From CAWIVJ01 sp963839525 (GTDB lineage: Bacteria; Cyanobacteriota; Vampirovibrionia; Gastranaerophilales; Gastranaerophilaceae), in contig CAWIVJ010000004.1 in NCBI GenBank assembly GCA_963839525.1, positions 33,762 through 97,761 on the forward strand: 64,000 nucleotides of DNA. The letters are read 5' to 3'. The position numbers and the translations under genes were made by a program. Shown here one piece after another: positions 26,521 through 34,749 of this stretch; the first letter of the stretch is position 1, and every line of letters starts with the position of its first letter. The notes below the pieces were generated by a model, which ran no database searches, had not been told where the DNA came from, and saw only the letters and a list, made by a program, of their open reading frames with translations.

Positions 26521-26764
26521 CCCCTTATTATAAATAATATAAATTGCTTAAAGAGTAGGATTTACACGTTAACCCAAATAGATTTTTTCAGCTTTAATTA
26601 TAAAATATAAAAGTTCCTCAGGGTTAATCTGAATACCCTTTGATAAAATTTGTGTAATGAGCAATCAATTTGTTGAATTATACTTGAATAATCAACGTTT
26701 GAAACAAAATGTGCAACTGAAATAATAAGTTCAAATCGGGTTCAAATCCTGTCGTTGCTATTTT
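26521..26764. other. Intergenic region with tRNA-Pro remnant and a possible 22-residue leaderless frame
   Basis: At 26657-26725 a short frame (MSNQFVELYLNNQRLKQNVQ...) starts 7 nt after an extended -10 box TGATAAAAT (26641-26649), the same layout as several real genes here. It may be a truncated gene next to the right-hand repeat. A weak hairpin (AGGGTTAATCTGAATACCCT) lies near 26618-26637. Nothing else is recognisable. Confidence 0.3.
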
Positions 26765-26767
26765 TTA
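26739..26767 (+). repeat. Right copy of the tRNA-Pro 3'-end direct repeat
   Basis: An 18-nt perfect match to the T arm and acceptor of tRNA-Pro, followed by 3 changed bases and the same ATTTTTTA. It overlaps the stop codon of metW. With 23153-23181 it brackets a 3.6-kb segment. Confidence 0.7.
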
Positions 26768-27385
26768 ATCTGAAATTACAAAAATCACTTCTTCTGCACA
26801 AAAATTTGAGAATAGTTTTGTTATAAAATTAGTTTTAACATTAGCATTTGTCATATAAATTGATTTTAATATTTTTATTTCACGCTTTTTGCAAAACTTA
26901 TAAAAATCATTGACCGTTAAAAGATGTATATTTGGCGTATCATACCATTCAAAAGGTAAAACTTTTGATTTAGGCATATGTCCTGTAAAAAACAAATAAA
27001 ATCTAATCTTCCAATAAGCAAAATTCGGGAAAGAAACAACCGCTTTTTTACCCACTCTAAGCATTTCTTTAATTACGTAATCAGGTTTTTCGGTTGACTG
27101 TAAAGTTTGATTTAAAATTACCCAGTCATATTCTTTGTCCTCAAACCCTTTAAAGCCTTCATCAATATTCCCTTGAATGACTGAAAGCCCTTTTTCTAAA
27201 GCAGAAATAACAGAATCTTGATTAATTTCTACACCCAATCCGTTTATACTTTTTTCTTCAATCAATTTAGCAAGCAAATTCCCGTTGCCACAGCCTAAAT
27301 CAAGCACTTTAGCATTTTTCTCAATTATATCGGTAATAATTGAGTATCCTAGTCTTAATCTTAATTTTGGATTTTCTTTTTTCAT
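26765..27385 (-). CDS. metW: Methionine biosynthesis protein MetW (methyltransferase fold)
   Basis: The 206-residue protein has a SAM-binding motif VLDLGCGNG (near residue 29) and the hallmark C-terminal segments FPNFAYWKIR and WYDTPNIHLLT. MetW is found next to MetX and is needed for full homoserine acyltransferase activity in several bacteria. AAAGGAG lies before the ATG. metX is just upstream on the same strand, separated by a dispersed repeat. Its stop codon falls within the right tRNA-Pro repeat. Confidence 0.93.
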   Translation of the reverse strand: MKKENPKLRLRLGYSIITDIIEKNAKVLDLGCGNGNLLAKLIEEKSINGLGVEINQDSVISALEKGLSVIQGNIDEGFKGFEDKEYDWVILNQTLQSTEKPDYVIKEMLRVGKKAVVSFPNFAYWKIRFYLFFTGHMPKSKVLPFEWYDTPNIHLLTVNDFYKFCKKREIKILKSIYMTNANVKTNFITKLFSNFCAEEVIFVISD

Positions 27386-27405
27386 ATTCTCCTTTTATTT
27401 TTTGT

Positions 27406-27567
27406 GTCATGCTGAATTTATTTGACTACTTTTGCCGTTAAGCTTGCGAAACTCGCAAAATGTCTGGTTTTTCACAGCATCTATCCTATTTTGCATATTA
27501 GTAAGATTCTACGTGGACAAGACTCGTTCCTCGTCTGTTCCCTTTGTCAAACAAGTTCAGAATGACA
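27406..27567. repeat. Double-hairpin dispersed repeat, copy 4 (enlarged interior)
   Basis: The ends match the family (GTCATGCTGAATTTATTT at 27406-27423 and ACAAGTTCAGAATGACA at 27551-27567), but the interior is longer than in other copies and holds further small hairpins (TGCGA-AAC-TCGCA; AGAC-GAGT-type pairing). The right arm provides the last codons and the stop of metX. Confidence 0.65.
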
Positions 27568-28719
27568 TAAGAGTTCCTGTTTGTTATTACATTTAATTTT
27601 ATTCAAAAAACTCTTAACAATCTTTGTTTGAGTTTCAAATTCAAGCAGAAATGCATCATGCCCGCAAGGACTTTCTATTTCACAGAAAGAAACATCTTTC
27701 TGTGCCTTTACAAGTGCGCCTACAATTTCTTTTGACTGTTCTGTAGGAAAAAGCCAATCACTTGTAAATGACATTATAAGAAATTTTGCATTAGTTTTTT
27801 TAAAAGCATTGACCAATGAACCGTATTTTTGTGCTGCATCGTACAAATCAACAGCTTTTGTAATGTAAAGATATGAATTTGCGTCAAATCTTTCCACAAA
27901 AGTTTGTCCCTGATGCTCAAGATAACTTTCAACTTCAAAATCAATATTAAAATCAAAATCAGTTTTATCTTTATCTTGAAATCTTCTGGCAAATTTATTT
28001 TGCATTGAATCTTCACAAAGATAAGTAATATGCCCTATCATTCGTGCAATTGCCAATCCTCTTTCCGGCTGTTTTTCAGCATCATAATAATTACCGTTGT
28101 TAAAATTCGGATCAGAAAGAATTGCGTTTCTGCCAACTGCATTAAAAGCTATACTCTGAGCAGATAACTTACTGGTAGATGCAATGATAATAGAAGCTTT
28201 CACCATATCCGGCTCATTTATCCCCCATTCCAAAGCCTGCATACCGCCCATTGAACCGCCGGCAACAATAACTTTTTTTACACCTAAAAAATCAAGCAAT
28301 TTTTTTTGGATTTTAACCGTATCTTCAATTGTAATTACAGGAAAATCAAGCCCGTATCTTTCTTGAGAGTTCGGTTTAAAAGAACTGGGACCTGTAGTTC
28401 CCGAACACCCGCCTAAAATATTTGATGAAACTACAAAGTACTTATTGGTATCAAAGGCTTTATTCGGTCCTATCATTTCATTCCACCAACCGAATTTTTT
28501 ATCATCGACTGAATGCTTACCCGCAGCGTGAGCATCTCCGGTTAAAGCATGTAAAACAAGAAGGGCATTGTCTTTTGCTGCACTTAATTCTCCGTAAGTT
28601 TCATAAGAAATGGTATATTCAGGTAAAATTTTTCCACTTTCAAGTTCAAGCGGCTCTTTTACTTCTAAAAATTGGGTTTGAACAATCCCGACGTCTTTTG
28701 CAATTTCATTTTTTTTCAT
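27547..28719 (-). CDS. metX: Homoserine O-acetyltransferase
   Basis: The 390-residue alpha/beta-hydrolase acylates homoserine, the first committed step of methionine synthesis. Motifs are LVLHALTGDAHA, the nucleophile elbow GGSMGGMQALEWG, and a C-terminal GHDAF with the catalytic His. ATG 28719 is chosen over 28827 because the homology starts there and an extended -10 box (TGCTATTAT) ends 6 nt before it; neither start has a Shine-Dalgarno. The final residues CHSELV come from a dispersed repeat. metW follows. Confidence 0.93.
   Translation of the reverse strand: MKKNEIAKDVGIVQTQFLEVKEPLELESGKILPEYTISYETYGELSAAKDNALLVLHALTGDAHAAGKHSVDDKKFGWWNEMIGPNKAFDTNKYFVVSSNILGGCSGTTGPSSFKPNSQERYGLDFPVITIEDTVKIQKKLLDFLGVKKVIVAGGSMGGMQALEWGINEPDMVKASIIIASTSKLSAQSIAFNAVGRNAILSDPNFNNGNYYDAEKQPERGLAIARMIGHITYLCEDSMQNKFARRFQDKDKTDFDFNIDFEVESYLEHQGQTFVERFDANSYLYITKAVDLYDAAQKYGSLVNAFKKTNAKFLIMSFTSDWLFPTEQSKEIVGALVKAQKDVSFCEIESPCGHDAFLLEFETQTKIVKSFLNKIKCNNKQELLCHSELV
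27681..27704. repeat. Perfect inverted repeat inside metX
   Basis: CACAGAAAGA - AACA - TCTTTCTGTG is a perfect 10-bp stem with a 4-nt loop, fully within the metX coding sequence near its 3' end. Confidence 0.8.
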
Positions 28720-28725
28720 AAATGA

Positions 28726-28734
28726 ATAATAGCA
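28726..28734 (-). promoter_or_regulatory. Extended -10 box 6 nt before the metX start
   Basis: On the minus strand TG-C-TATTAT is followed by 6 nt and the ATG at 28719. This supports the shorter MetX start and a leaderless transcript. I see no SAM riboswitch upstream. Confidence 0.5.
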
Positions 28735-28876
28735 GAAACCCTTTTTCTTGTACAATATTAAGGATTGTAAAAATGACTTTTTTCTATAAATCCAGTAATA
28801 GATATAGTTACAGATTTTTTTTATCATGTTTTAAATATTCGTAAGGTATTTAGTATTTGAGAAAGGAATTGGTATT

Positions 28877-29176
28877 ATGAAAATTATGATGAGAGGTATT
28901 CAGCAACAACAAAACTATGGAAATGTAAATAATAAATTAACGTTCAAAAAATCACCTATAGAGACCATATAGGAAAATATCAATACTGTTGGAGACTTTG
29001 TGAAAGCAGTTGATGGCATTAAAACCCAAAAAGAGGCAAAAACATTAATGGAAATAATACCAGATGAAATGAAAGATTTTTTTAAAAAATTTAAGGATTT
29101 TGTGGATTCTTCGAAGAACAAAACTACCCTTTTCAATAAATTTGCAGAATTACAGGAAAAATTAAAGCTCAATTAA
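28877..29176 (+). pseudogene. Small helical protein gene with an in-frame TAG
   Basis: The frame starts at an ATG with AAAGGA upstream (MKIMMRGIQQQQNYGNVNNK, then LTFKKSPIETI), meets a TAG at 28970-28972, and continues in the same frame for 67 coherent codons (ENINTVGDFVKAVDGIKT..., ending LQEKLKLN) to TAA. The second part is amphipathic and charged. Other genes here end in TAG, so TAG is a normal stop. It is a nonsense mutation, a readthrough site, or a sequencing error. Family unknown. Confidence 0.6.
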
Positions 29177-29272
29177 TCGATGCGTTAATTCTTGATTTTC
29201 TACCTTCTCCATGCCTTTTGTAAATATTCTATTAATATTTGGATACAATTTCTATTTCAATTAATTTTGGGG

Positions 29273-29343
29273 TATAATGTAAAGAGAAAGTACTTTGTAT
29301 CGGGGGGATGAGCAAAGATTTTAATAAAATCCTCTAAGGATTT
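29273..29343 (+). promoter_or_regulatory. bamA leader: -10 box, two mini-frames and a hairpin
   Basis: TATAAT at 29273-29278 probably starts a ~90-nt leader. It contains two short frames, MSKDFNKIL (29308-29337) and MFACF (29344-29361), and a perfect hairpin AAATCCT-CTA-AGGATTT (29327-29343) that would mask the AAGGA before the second mini-frame. The second mini-frame ends on the AAGGA site of bamA. Confidence 0.4.
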
Positions 29344-29368
29344 ATGTTTGCTTGTTTCTAAGGATGAA

Positions 29369-31297
29369 ATGGGAGTATTTAACTCAAATTATAAAGCAAA
29401 AAAGTTGCTGATATGTTTAGCTTTAATAGCTTCTTTATCTCCGGCATTAGCCGAAGAGGGGCAAGTTTCTGATGCTGTAATAAAATCTGATGTTCAAATA
29501 AAAGTTCTTAAAGATGCAAAAAATTCGACAAAAGAAGTTATTAAAGATGCTGTTTATATCAAAGATATTGAAATTGAAGGCACAAATGTTATTAAACCGG
29601 AATATATTTTAAACAGACTTCAGCTCCAAAGAGGTGATGAATACAGCAGGGATTTAATACAAAATGATTTAAAAAATATTTACCATACAGGGTTTTTTAC
29701 AGAAAAAATGAAAGCAATCCCTATGGAAAACCCTGACGGTTCAATTACTTTAAAAATTGTTTTAGAAGAGAATGCTCCGATAACCGATTTTACGATTGAC
29801 GGCAATTCTGTTGTTTCTTCTGACGAAATTTTATCTTTTTTAGAGCCTTTAAAGGGCGAACCTCAAAATATAGATGGTATAAATTCTGCTATAGAAAAAA
29901 TTCAAGAATATTATAACTCAAAAGGCTATATTTTAGCTCGTGTTGATTCTATTTATGATGATCCTGACGGTACGATAAATATACATGTAAATGAAGGTGA
30001 GATTAATAAAATTTTGATTTCGGGCAATGTAAAAACAAAAGATTACATCATTGCAAGAAATATTTTGACGGAAGCCGGAACTGTTTATAATGAAAATTTA
30101 ATACGAGAAGATTTGGTTAGGTTATATGCTACTCAAGCATATAAAGATGTAAAAAGAGATATTGAACCATCGGAAGAAGATTCTGAAAAATACGATGTTA
30201 CAATTCAAGTTGATGAAGAAAGAACAGCTTCGCTCTCTGTAGGAGGCGGCCTTGACTCGGCAACAGGTATATTTGGTTCTGCAGGAATTGCTGATAACAA
30301 CTTTAGAGGACTGAATCAAAGAGTTGCTTTAAACGTTCTGGCTGGTTCAGGGATTATTTTGAATGATTCTTCAATAGTTAACCGTATGAATATGCAGGCT
30401 GAACTAAGTTTCTTTGAACCGCATTTTTTAAATTCTGATAATTCATTGATGAATAAACTATTTTTCAGAGATTTCGGCAGTTATCAAATACCGCTTGCTA
30501 TAGAAAGAAGAATAGGTGCAGAGGCAACTCTTGCGCATAAAATTAAAAATAATAAAAATTTAACCGGAACACTTTCTCTCGGACTTGAAAATGTTAATGT
30601 CAGAGAAGGAGATGGGGATGAAATAGCCGGACTTTATGCAGCACATAATATTAACATTTCTGAACGTGCCAAACAACTGGAAGGCGGAACCTTCTTGTCT
30701 TTAAGCCCCGGACTAATTTATGACACAAGGAACACTACTATAAATCCTAGAAATGGCGTTCTTGCAAGTGTCAGGTTTGATGAAGCAGTTGATTTAGCAG
30801 GATTTGATAATAGTTATGGTAAATTAACCGGTTCAATCAAGAAATATGTTCCTATCGGTAAAAAATCCTCTTTGTCTTTCTTAGGACGTGCAGGTGGAAA
30901 AACTTGGGGCGAAATGCCGGAAGTTATGGCTTACAGGCTCGGCGGGCCTTATTCTATAAGAGGTTTCCGAATGAGCGGGGTAGGTACGGGTAATGCTTTT
31001 GTAATGGGTTCTGCTGAACTTGCAACCCCTATTCCTTTCTTGGATAGGCTTAAAGTTCAGTTCTTAGACAATGTACGAATGACATTCTTTGTTGATGCAG
31101 GTAAAATATTTAATCCAACAGTAACCGATAAAATATATGACAGACCTATGCAGGCAATTGCGGCAGGGATAGGATTAAAAATTTACATTCCAGGGATGGG
31201 ACCGTTGTCAGTTGATTACGGTATTCCGCTCACAAATCCAGGGGGTACAGGTTCTCAAGGATATTTCACATTCGGTATAGGTGATATGATGTATTAA
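29369..31297 (+). CDS. bamA: Outer membrane protein assembly factor BamA (Omp85)
   Basis: The 642-residue protein inserts beta-barrel proteins into the outer membrane. After a signal peptide (LLICLALIASLSPALA) come about three POTRA domains (residues ~60-290; for example IKDIEIEGTNVIKPEYIL and INKILISGNVKTKDYII) and a C-terminal barrel with the conserved YSIRGF motif and a terminal aromatic (DMMY). Cyanobacterial BamA also has three POTRAs, whereas E. coli has five. ATG 29369 has AAGGA 4 nt upstream; an in-frame TTG at 29348 is an alternative. skp follows after 77 nt. Confidence 0.93.
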   Translation: MGVFNSNYKAKKLLICLALIASLSPALAEEGQVSDAVIKSDVQIKVLKDAKNSTKEVIKDAVYIKDIEIEGTNVIKPEYILNRLQLQRGDEYSRDLIQNDLKNIYHTGFFTEKMKAIPMENPDGSITLKIVLEENAPITDFTIDGNSVVSSDEILSFLEPLKGEPQNIDGINSAIEKIQEYYNSKGYILARVDSIYDDPDGTINIHVNEGEINKILISGNVKTKDYIIARNILTEAGTVYNENLIREDLVRLYATQAYKDVKRDIEPSEEDSEKYDVTIQVDEERTASLSVGGGLDSATGIFGSAGIADNNFRGLNQRVALNVLAGSGIILNDSSIVNRMNMQAELSFFEPHFLNSDNSLMNKLFFRDFGSYQIPLAIERRIGAEATLAHKIKNNKNLTGTLSLGLENVNVREGDGDEIAGLYAAHNINISERAKQLEGGTFLSLSPGLIYDTRNTTINPRNGVLASVRFDEAVDLAGFDNSYGKLTGSIKKYVPIGKKSSLSFLGRAGGKTWGEMPEVMAYRLGGPYSIRGFRMSGVGTGNAFVMGSAELATPIPFLDRLKVQFLDNVRMTFFVDAGKIFNPTVTDKIYDRPMQAIAAGIGLKIYIPGMGPLSVDYGIPLTNPGGTGSQGYFTFGIGDMMY

Positions 31298-31374
31298 TAA
31301 GTAAAAGCAAAAAGGTGACATGTGGGATTTTAAAACTTTAATATTTCCACTATTCAACCAGAAAAGGAGGCATT

Positions 31375-31827
31375 ATGAACAAAATTAAGTTTACAGTTTT
31401 AGCTTTGGCAGTTATGGCTTTAGCGTCACTAAGCAATGTTGCTCAAGCAAGCGGTGTTGGTTTCATTAATTACAAAAAAGTTCAAGAAAATTATTCTTAT
31501 GCAAAAGAAGCGATTAAAGAAGTTGATGCAAAAGCTCTTGAACTACAACAGTACTTGGTTGACAAAGAAAAAGAGTTTAAAGCTCTTGATACACCTATAA
31601 AAAAGAAAAATTTTGAAGAAAAAACAGCAAAAGAATTTAAAGTAAAGCAAGATACTTACTTAAAATTAAAAAGCAAAAAAGAAGAAGCTGTTTATGATAA
31701 AATCCAAGAAGCAGCAAAAAAAGTACTTATAGAGCAAAAACTTTATGCTATAGTTGATTTCAGGATAATTTTTGTTGGAGGAATTGATATTACAGATTTA
31801 GTCATTAAAAAACTAAATTGTAAATAA
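31375..31827 (+). CDS. skp: OmpH/Skp-family periplasmic chaperone
   Basis: A 150-residue protein with a signal peptide (FTVLALAVMALASLSNVAQA) and the family pattern: VGFINYKKVQENYSYAKEA at the start of the mature protein, a long charged coiled coil (EKEFKALDTPIKKKNF...), and a C-terminal beta segment (LYAIVDFRIIFVGGIDIT). Skp trimers hold unfolded outer-membrane proteins. AAAGGAGG lies before the ATG. Its position after bamA is the classical arrangement. Confidence 0.9.
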   Translation: MNKIKFTVLALAVMALASLSNVAQASGVGFINYKKVQENYSYAKEAIKEVDAKALELQQYLVDKEKEFKALDTPIKKKNFEEKTAKEFKVKQDTYLKLKSKKEEAVYDKIQEAAKKVLIEQKLYAIVDFRIIFVGGIDITDLVIKKLNCK

Positions 31828-31877
31828 AGGAAATTTCTTCAGATAAGTATGTCTGAGGTTACGGAACTAATAAACTC

Positions 31878-33191
31878 ATGCGAATAGTAGATTTAATTGA
31901 TAAAAAGAAGAAAAATAAAGCTCATTCAAAAGAAGAAATTGATTTTTTAATTAATTCTTTGATGGATGGCTCTGCTTCTGATTATCAAATTTCAGCTTGG
32001 CTTATGGCAGTTTATTTTAATGGAATGAATGACGAAGAAACAGCTTTTTTAACAGAGGCTTTGATTGAGTCAGGTGAAACTATTGAACTCAAAGAACTTG
32101 CAAAAAATGTTGTGGATAAACATTCAACAGGTGGCGTGGGAGATAAAGTTACTTTAACTTTAATTCCGCTGCTGGCAGCTTGCGATGTACCAATAGCAAA
32201 ATTATCAGGCAAAGGACTGGGGCATACAGGCGGAACCATTGATAAACTGGAGTCAATACCAAGTTTTAATACTAATCTATCGATTGAGCAAATAATTAAT
32301 CAAGTAAAAAAGATTAACGTCGCAATAGCTTCTCAGACCAAAGAGCTTACACCTGCAGACGGAAAACTTTATGCGCTTCGTGATGTAACAGCTACGGTTG
32401 ACAGTATGCCTTTAATCGCATCTTCCGTTATCTCTAAAAAGATTGCATCGGGTGCCGAGAACATAATTCTTGATGTTAAATACGGCTCCGGAGCCTTTAT
32501 TAAAACACCCGAAGATGCCGTTAAACTATCAAATTTAATGGTTAAAACAGGTAAGAAACTTTCAAAATCAATAACAGCAGTAGTAACTTCAATGGAAGAA
32601 CCTCTAGGCAGAGCAATCGGAAATTCCATTGAAGTTATAGAAGCAATAGAATTTTTGAAAGGCAATAATGATAAATGCGGAGATGATTTAACCGATTTAA
32701 CTTATGAATTTGGTGCAATTGCTCTAATGCAGGGAGGTAAATGCAGTAATCCAGATGAGGCAAAGAAATATTTAAAATCTGTAATTAAATCAGGTAAGGC
32801 ACTTGCTAAATTTAAAGAATTAATTGTTGCACAAGGCGGCAATCCAAACATTGTAGAAGATTACACAAATTTTGAACAGGCAAAATATAAAATTGAAATT
32901 CCATCAAAACAAGAAGGCTTTGTTCAAAAAATAGATGCTTACAAAATTGCTTATGCTTGTAAAATTCTCGGTGCAGGACGTGAAAAGAAAACAGATGACA
33001 TTGATTATAGTGTAGGAATTTACCTTAACAAAAAAAGCGAAGAATTTTGTAAAAAAGGGGAAATTCTTTATACTATTTATTCGAATAATGAAGAAAAGAC
33101 TGACTTAGCTAAACAATTATGCACTCAGGCGTTTGAGCTTTCAGCTCAAACGCCTGAGAAAAAAGATTTAATATATAAAATTATAAAATAG
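31878..33191 (+). CDS. Pyrimidine-nucleoside (thymidine) phosphorylase
   Basis: The 437-residue enzyme splits thymidine or uridine with phosphate into base and sugar-1-phosphate. Motifs are KHSTGGVGDKVTL (phosphate loop), LSGKGLGHTGGTIDKLE, ALRDVTATVDS and LDVKYGSGAF. The length fits DeoA/Pdp. Only a weak AGG-type site precedes the ATG. The last 70 nt contain a perfect 16-bp inverted repeat. The FlhA-C-like gene follows after 21 nt, so they are probably co-transcribed. Confidence 0.93.
   Translation: MRIVDLIDKKKKNKAHSKEEIDFLINSLMDGSASDYQISAWLMAVYFNGMNDEETAFLTEALIESGETIELKELAKNVVDKHSTGGVGDKVTLTLIPLLAACDVPIAKLSGKGLGHTGGTIDKLESIPSFNTNLSIEQIINQVKKINVAIASQTKELTPADGKLYALRDVTATVDSMPLIASSVISKKIASGAENIILDVKYGSGAFIKTPEDAVKLSNLMVKTGKKLSKSITAVVTSMEEPLGRAIGNSIEVIEAIEFLKGNNDKCGDDLTDLTYEFGAIALMQGGKCSNPDEAKKYLKSVIKSGKALAKFKELIVAQGGNPNIVEDYTNFEQAKYKIEIPSKQEGFVQKIDAYKIAYACKILGAGREKKTDDIDYSVGIYLNKKSEEFCKKGEILYTIYSNNEEKTDLAKQLCTQAFELSAQTPEKKDLIYKIIK
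33124..33158. repeat. Perfect 16-bp inverted repeat inside the nucleoside phosphorylase gene
   Basis: CTCAGGCGTTTGAGCT (33124-33139) and AGCTCAAACGCCTGAG (33143-33158) pair perfectly around a 3-nt loop, about 33 nt before the stop codon. It is GC-richer than its surroundings. The following bases are A-rich, not T-rich, so it is not a standard terminator for this strand. Confidence 0.9.
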
Positions 33192-33212
33192 CTTAAAGGA
33201 GAATAATGCTTA

Positions 33213-34682
33213 ATGCAAAATCTTAAATATGTAATAAAATCCGTACCGAGCAATAACACAAAAGCGCTGGAAAATTTATTGAATGAAATGTCTCAGACAG
33301 GCTGGGATTTATACAGCATGCATGAAGTTGAAACTGAAGAAGGATTTCAATATAACTGTATCTTTGCTACTGAAAATCAGCCTGAAAAAGAATCTGACGA
33401 AGAAGATGTAGTCAATATTAAAACCTTTAGAAGCCAGATGGAAAAAATGCTTTCCTCAACTCTTTCACCTTATGAATCCTGCAAAGAAGTTCAGGAAAAA
33501 ATTAAGGAACAAAGAAAAAAGATTGCTAAAATTAAAACTCAGCTTGAAGCTCAATCAGAAGCACCTATTTCCAAAAATAGAAAAACATTAAATGATGAAA
33601 TATCAAAAGGTTTAAAAGAATTGGATGCATTAAAGCAAAATTTAATAAAAACAATCTCGCCTGAATCTATGTACTCTAAAGTTCATCAGGAAAAATTGTC
33701 AATTCATTTAAGTGAAGAAGTTTTAGATCTTGTCAATCCCGATATGGGAGGGGTTTTAATATCTGAAACAGTTAAAAGCCGCCAAAAAATTGCTGAAGAA
33801 TTAGGATATATAGTTCCTAAAATTATTTTTGAAGATGATGATAAACTTAACCCTTATGAGTTCAGTATAAAAATCAGAGGACTTGAGATTATTAATTCCT
33901 ATGCATATCCCGGATTTTTAATGTTTTTTGAAGATGACTTAAAACTTGATAAAAAGCAAAAAGAAATAATTTATGCAATTGATGAAATTACCGGCAAAAA
34001 AATCGTCTGGATTGAAGAAAAGAAAACAAAAAACTTTTGGCAAAACGGTCTAACTTCGGCTGAATTCATCTCAAGACTTTTAGAGCATACCGTTATAAAA
34101 AACATTGATGAATTGTTGGATTACGCAGACATAAACCAATATATTGAAATTGTCGGAGAAAAAAATCTATTTTTAATCGAAAATATCATTCCTGATTTTG
34201 TTTCAATTGCAGAAATACGTTATCTTTTAGCAAACTTATTAAAAGAAGAAATTCCAGTAAAAGATATTGTTTATATTTTTGAAAAAATAAATGATTATGC
34301 AGACGAATCTTCAAAAGAAGATTTACTTGATAAAATCAGATTATCACTTTCAAGGTATATAAGCAAAAAAATTTCAAACGAGAACGGAATAATTCAGGCT
34401 TTAGAATTATCAGATAAAACTTATCAGAGTATCATTACAAAAGTAAAATCTAAGGATAATATAATAAGGATTGAGGGCAGAAAAATTGAAAAAATTGCTA
34501 AATCAATTTTGAAAAAAGCTAAAGCTAATAACATTGATTTTAATAATCTTGTTATTTTAGCACCAATTGAAATCAGACATGTCTTTTTTATGCTTTTGTC
34601 ACAGTTCATAAATAGTATAAAGGTCGTAGCAAGAGAAGAAATTTTGAATGACTATACGGTAGATGTATTAGATGAAATATAA
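33213..34682 (+). CDS. Soluble FlhA C-terminal-domain protein fused to a DUF4177-like domain
   Basis: In this 489-residue protein, residues ~1-55 look like DUF4177 (KYVIKSVPSNNTKALENLLN, GWDLYSM), ~65-150 are charged coiled coil, and ~160-489 match the cytoplasmic domain of the flagellar export gate FlhA/SctV: RQKIAEELGYIVPKIIFEDD, SIKIRGLEIINSYAYPG, FISRLLEHTVIKNIDELLD, IRYLLANLLKEEIPVKDIVY and NNLVILAPIEIRHVF. The membrane half (FHIPEP channel) is absent and there is no hydrophobic segment. AAAGGAG is shared with an overlapping mini-frame (33206-33226), and the real ATG is 33213. I infer a substrate- or chaperone-binding platform. Confidence 0.82.
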   Translation: MQNLKYVIKSVPSNNTKALENLLNEMSQTGWDLYSMHEVETEEGFQYNCIFATENQPEKESDEEDVVNIKTFRSQMEKMLSSTLSPYESCKEVQEKIKEQRKKIAKIKTQLEAQSEAPISKNRKTLNDEISKGLKELDALKQNLIKTISPESMYSKVHQEKLSIHLSEEVLDLVNPDMGGVLISETVKSRQKIAEELGYIVPKIIFEDDDKLNPYEFSIKIRGLEIINSYAYPGFLMFFEDDLKLDKKQKEIIYAIDEITGKKIVWIEEKKTKNFWQNGLTSAEFISRLLEHTVIKNIDELLDYADINQYIEIVGEKNLFLIENIIPDFVSIAEIRYLLANLLKEEIPVKDIVYIFEKINDYADESSKEDLLDKIRLSLSRYISKKISNENGIIQALELSDKTYQSIITKVKSKDNIIRIEGRKIEKIAKSILKKAKANNIDFNNLVILAPIEIRHVFFMLLSQFINSIKVVAREEILNDYTVDVLDEI

Positions 34683-34749
34683 AAAGTAAAAGACAAAAAA
34701 TTTATTAGTAAAGGCGAAACTACAAGGATTTCGAGTAAGGATGGAAAAA

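Noticed and set aside
28720..28876. SAM or other riboswitch before metX
   Set aside because: No kink-turn or conserved core is seen, and the -10 box lies only 6 nt before the start, leaving no leader.
28970..28972. TAG as a recoded sense codon genome-wide
   Set aside because: Several well-supported genes here (for example the helicase and two small genes) end with TAG, so the standard meaning holds.
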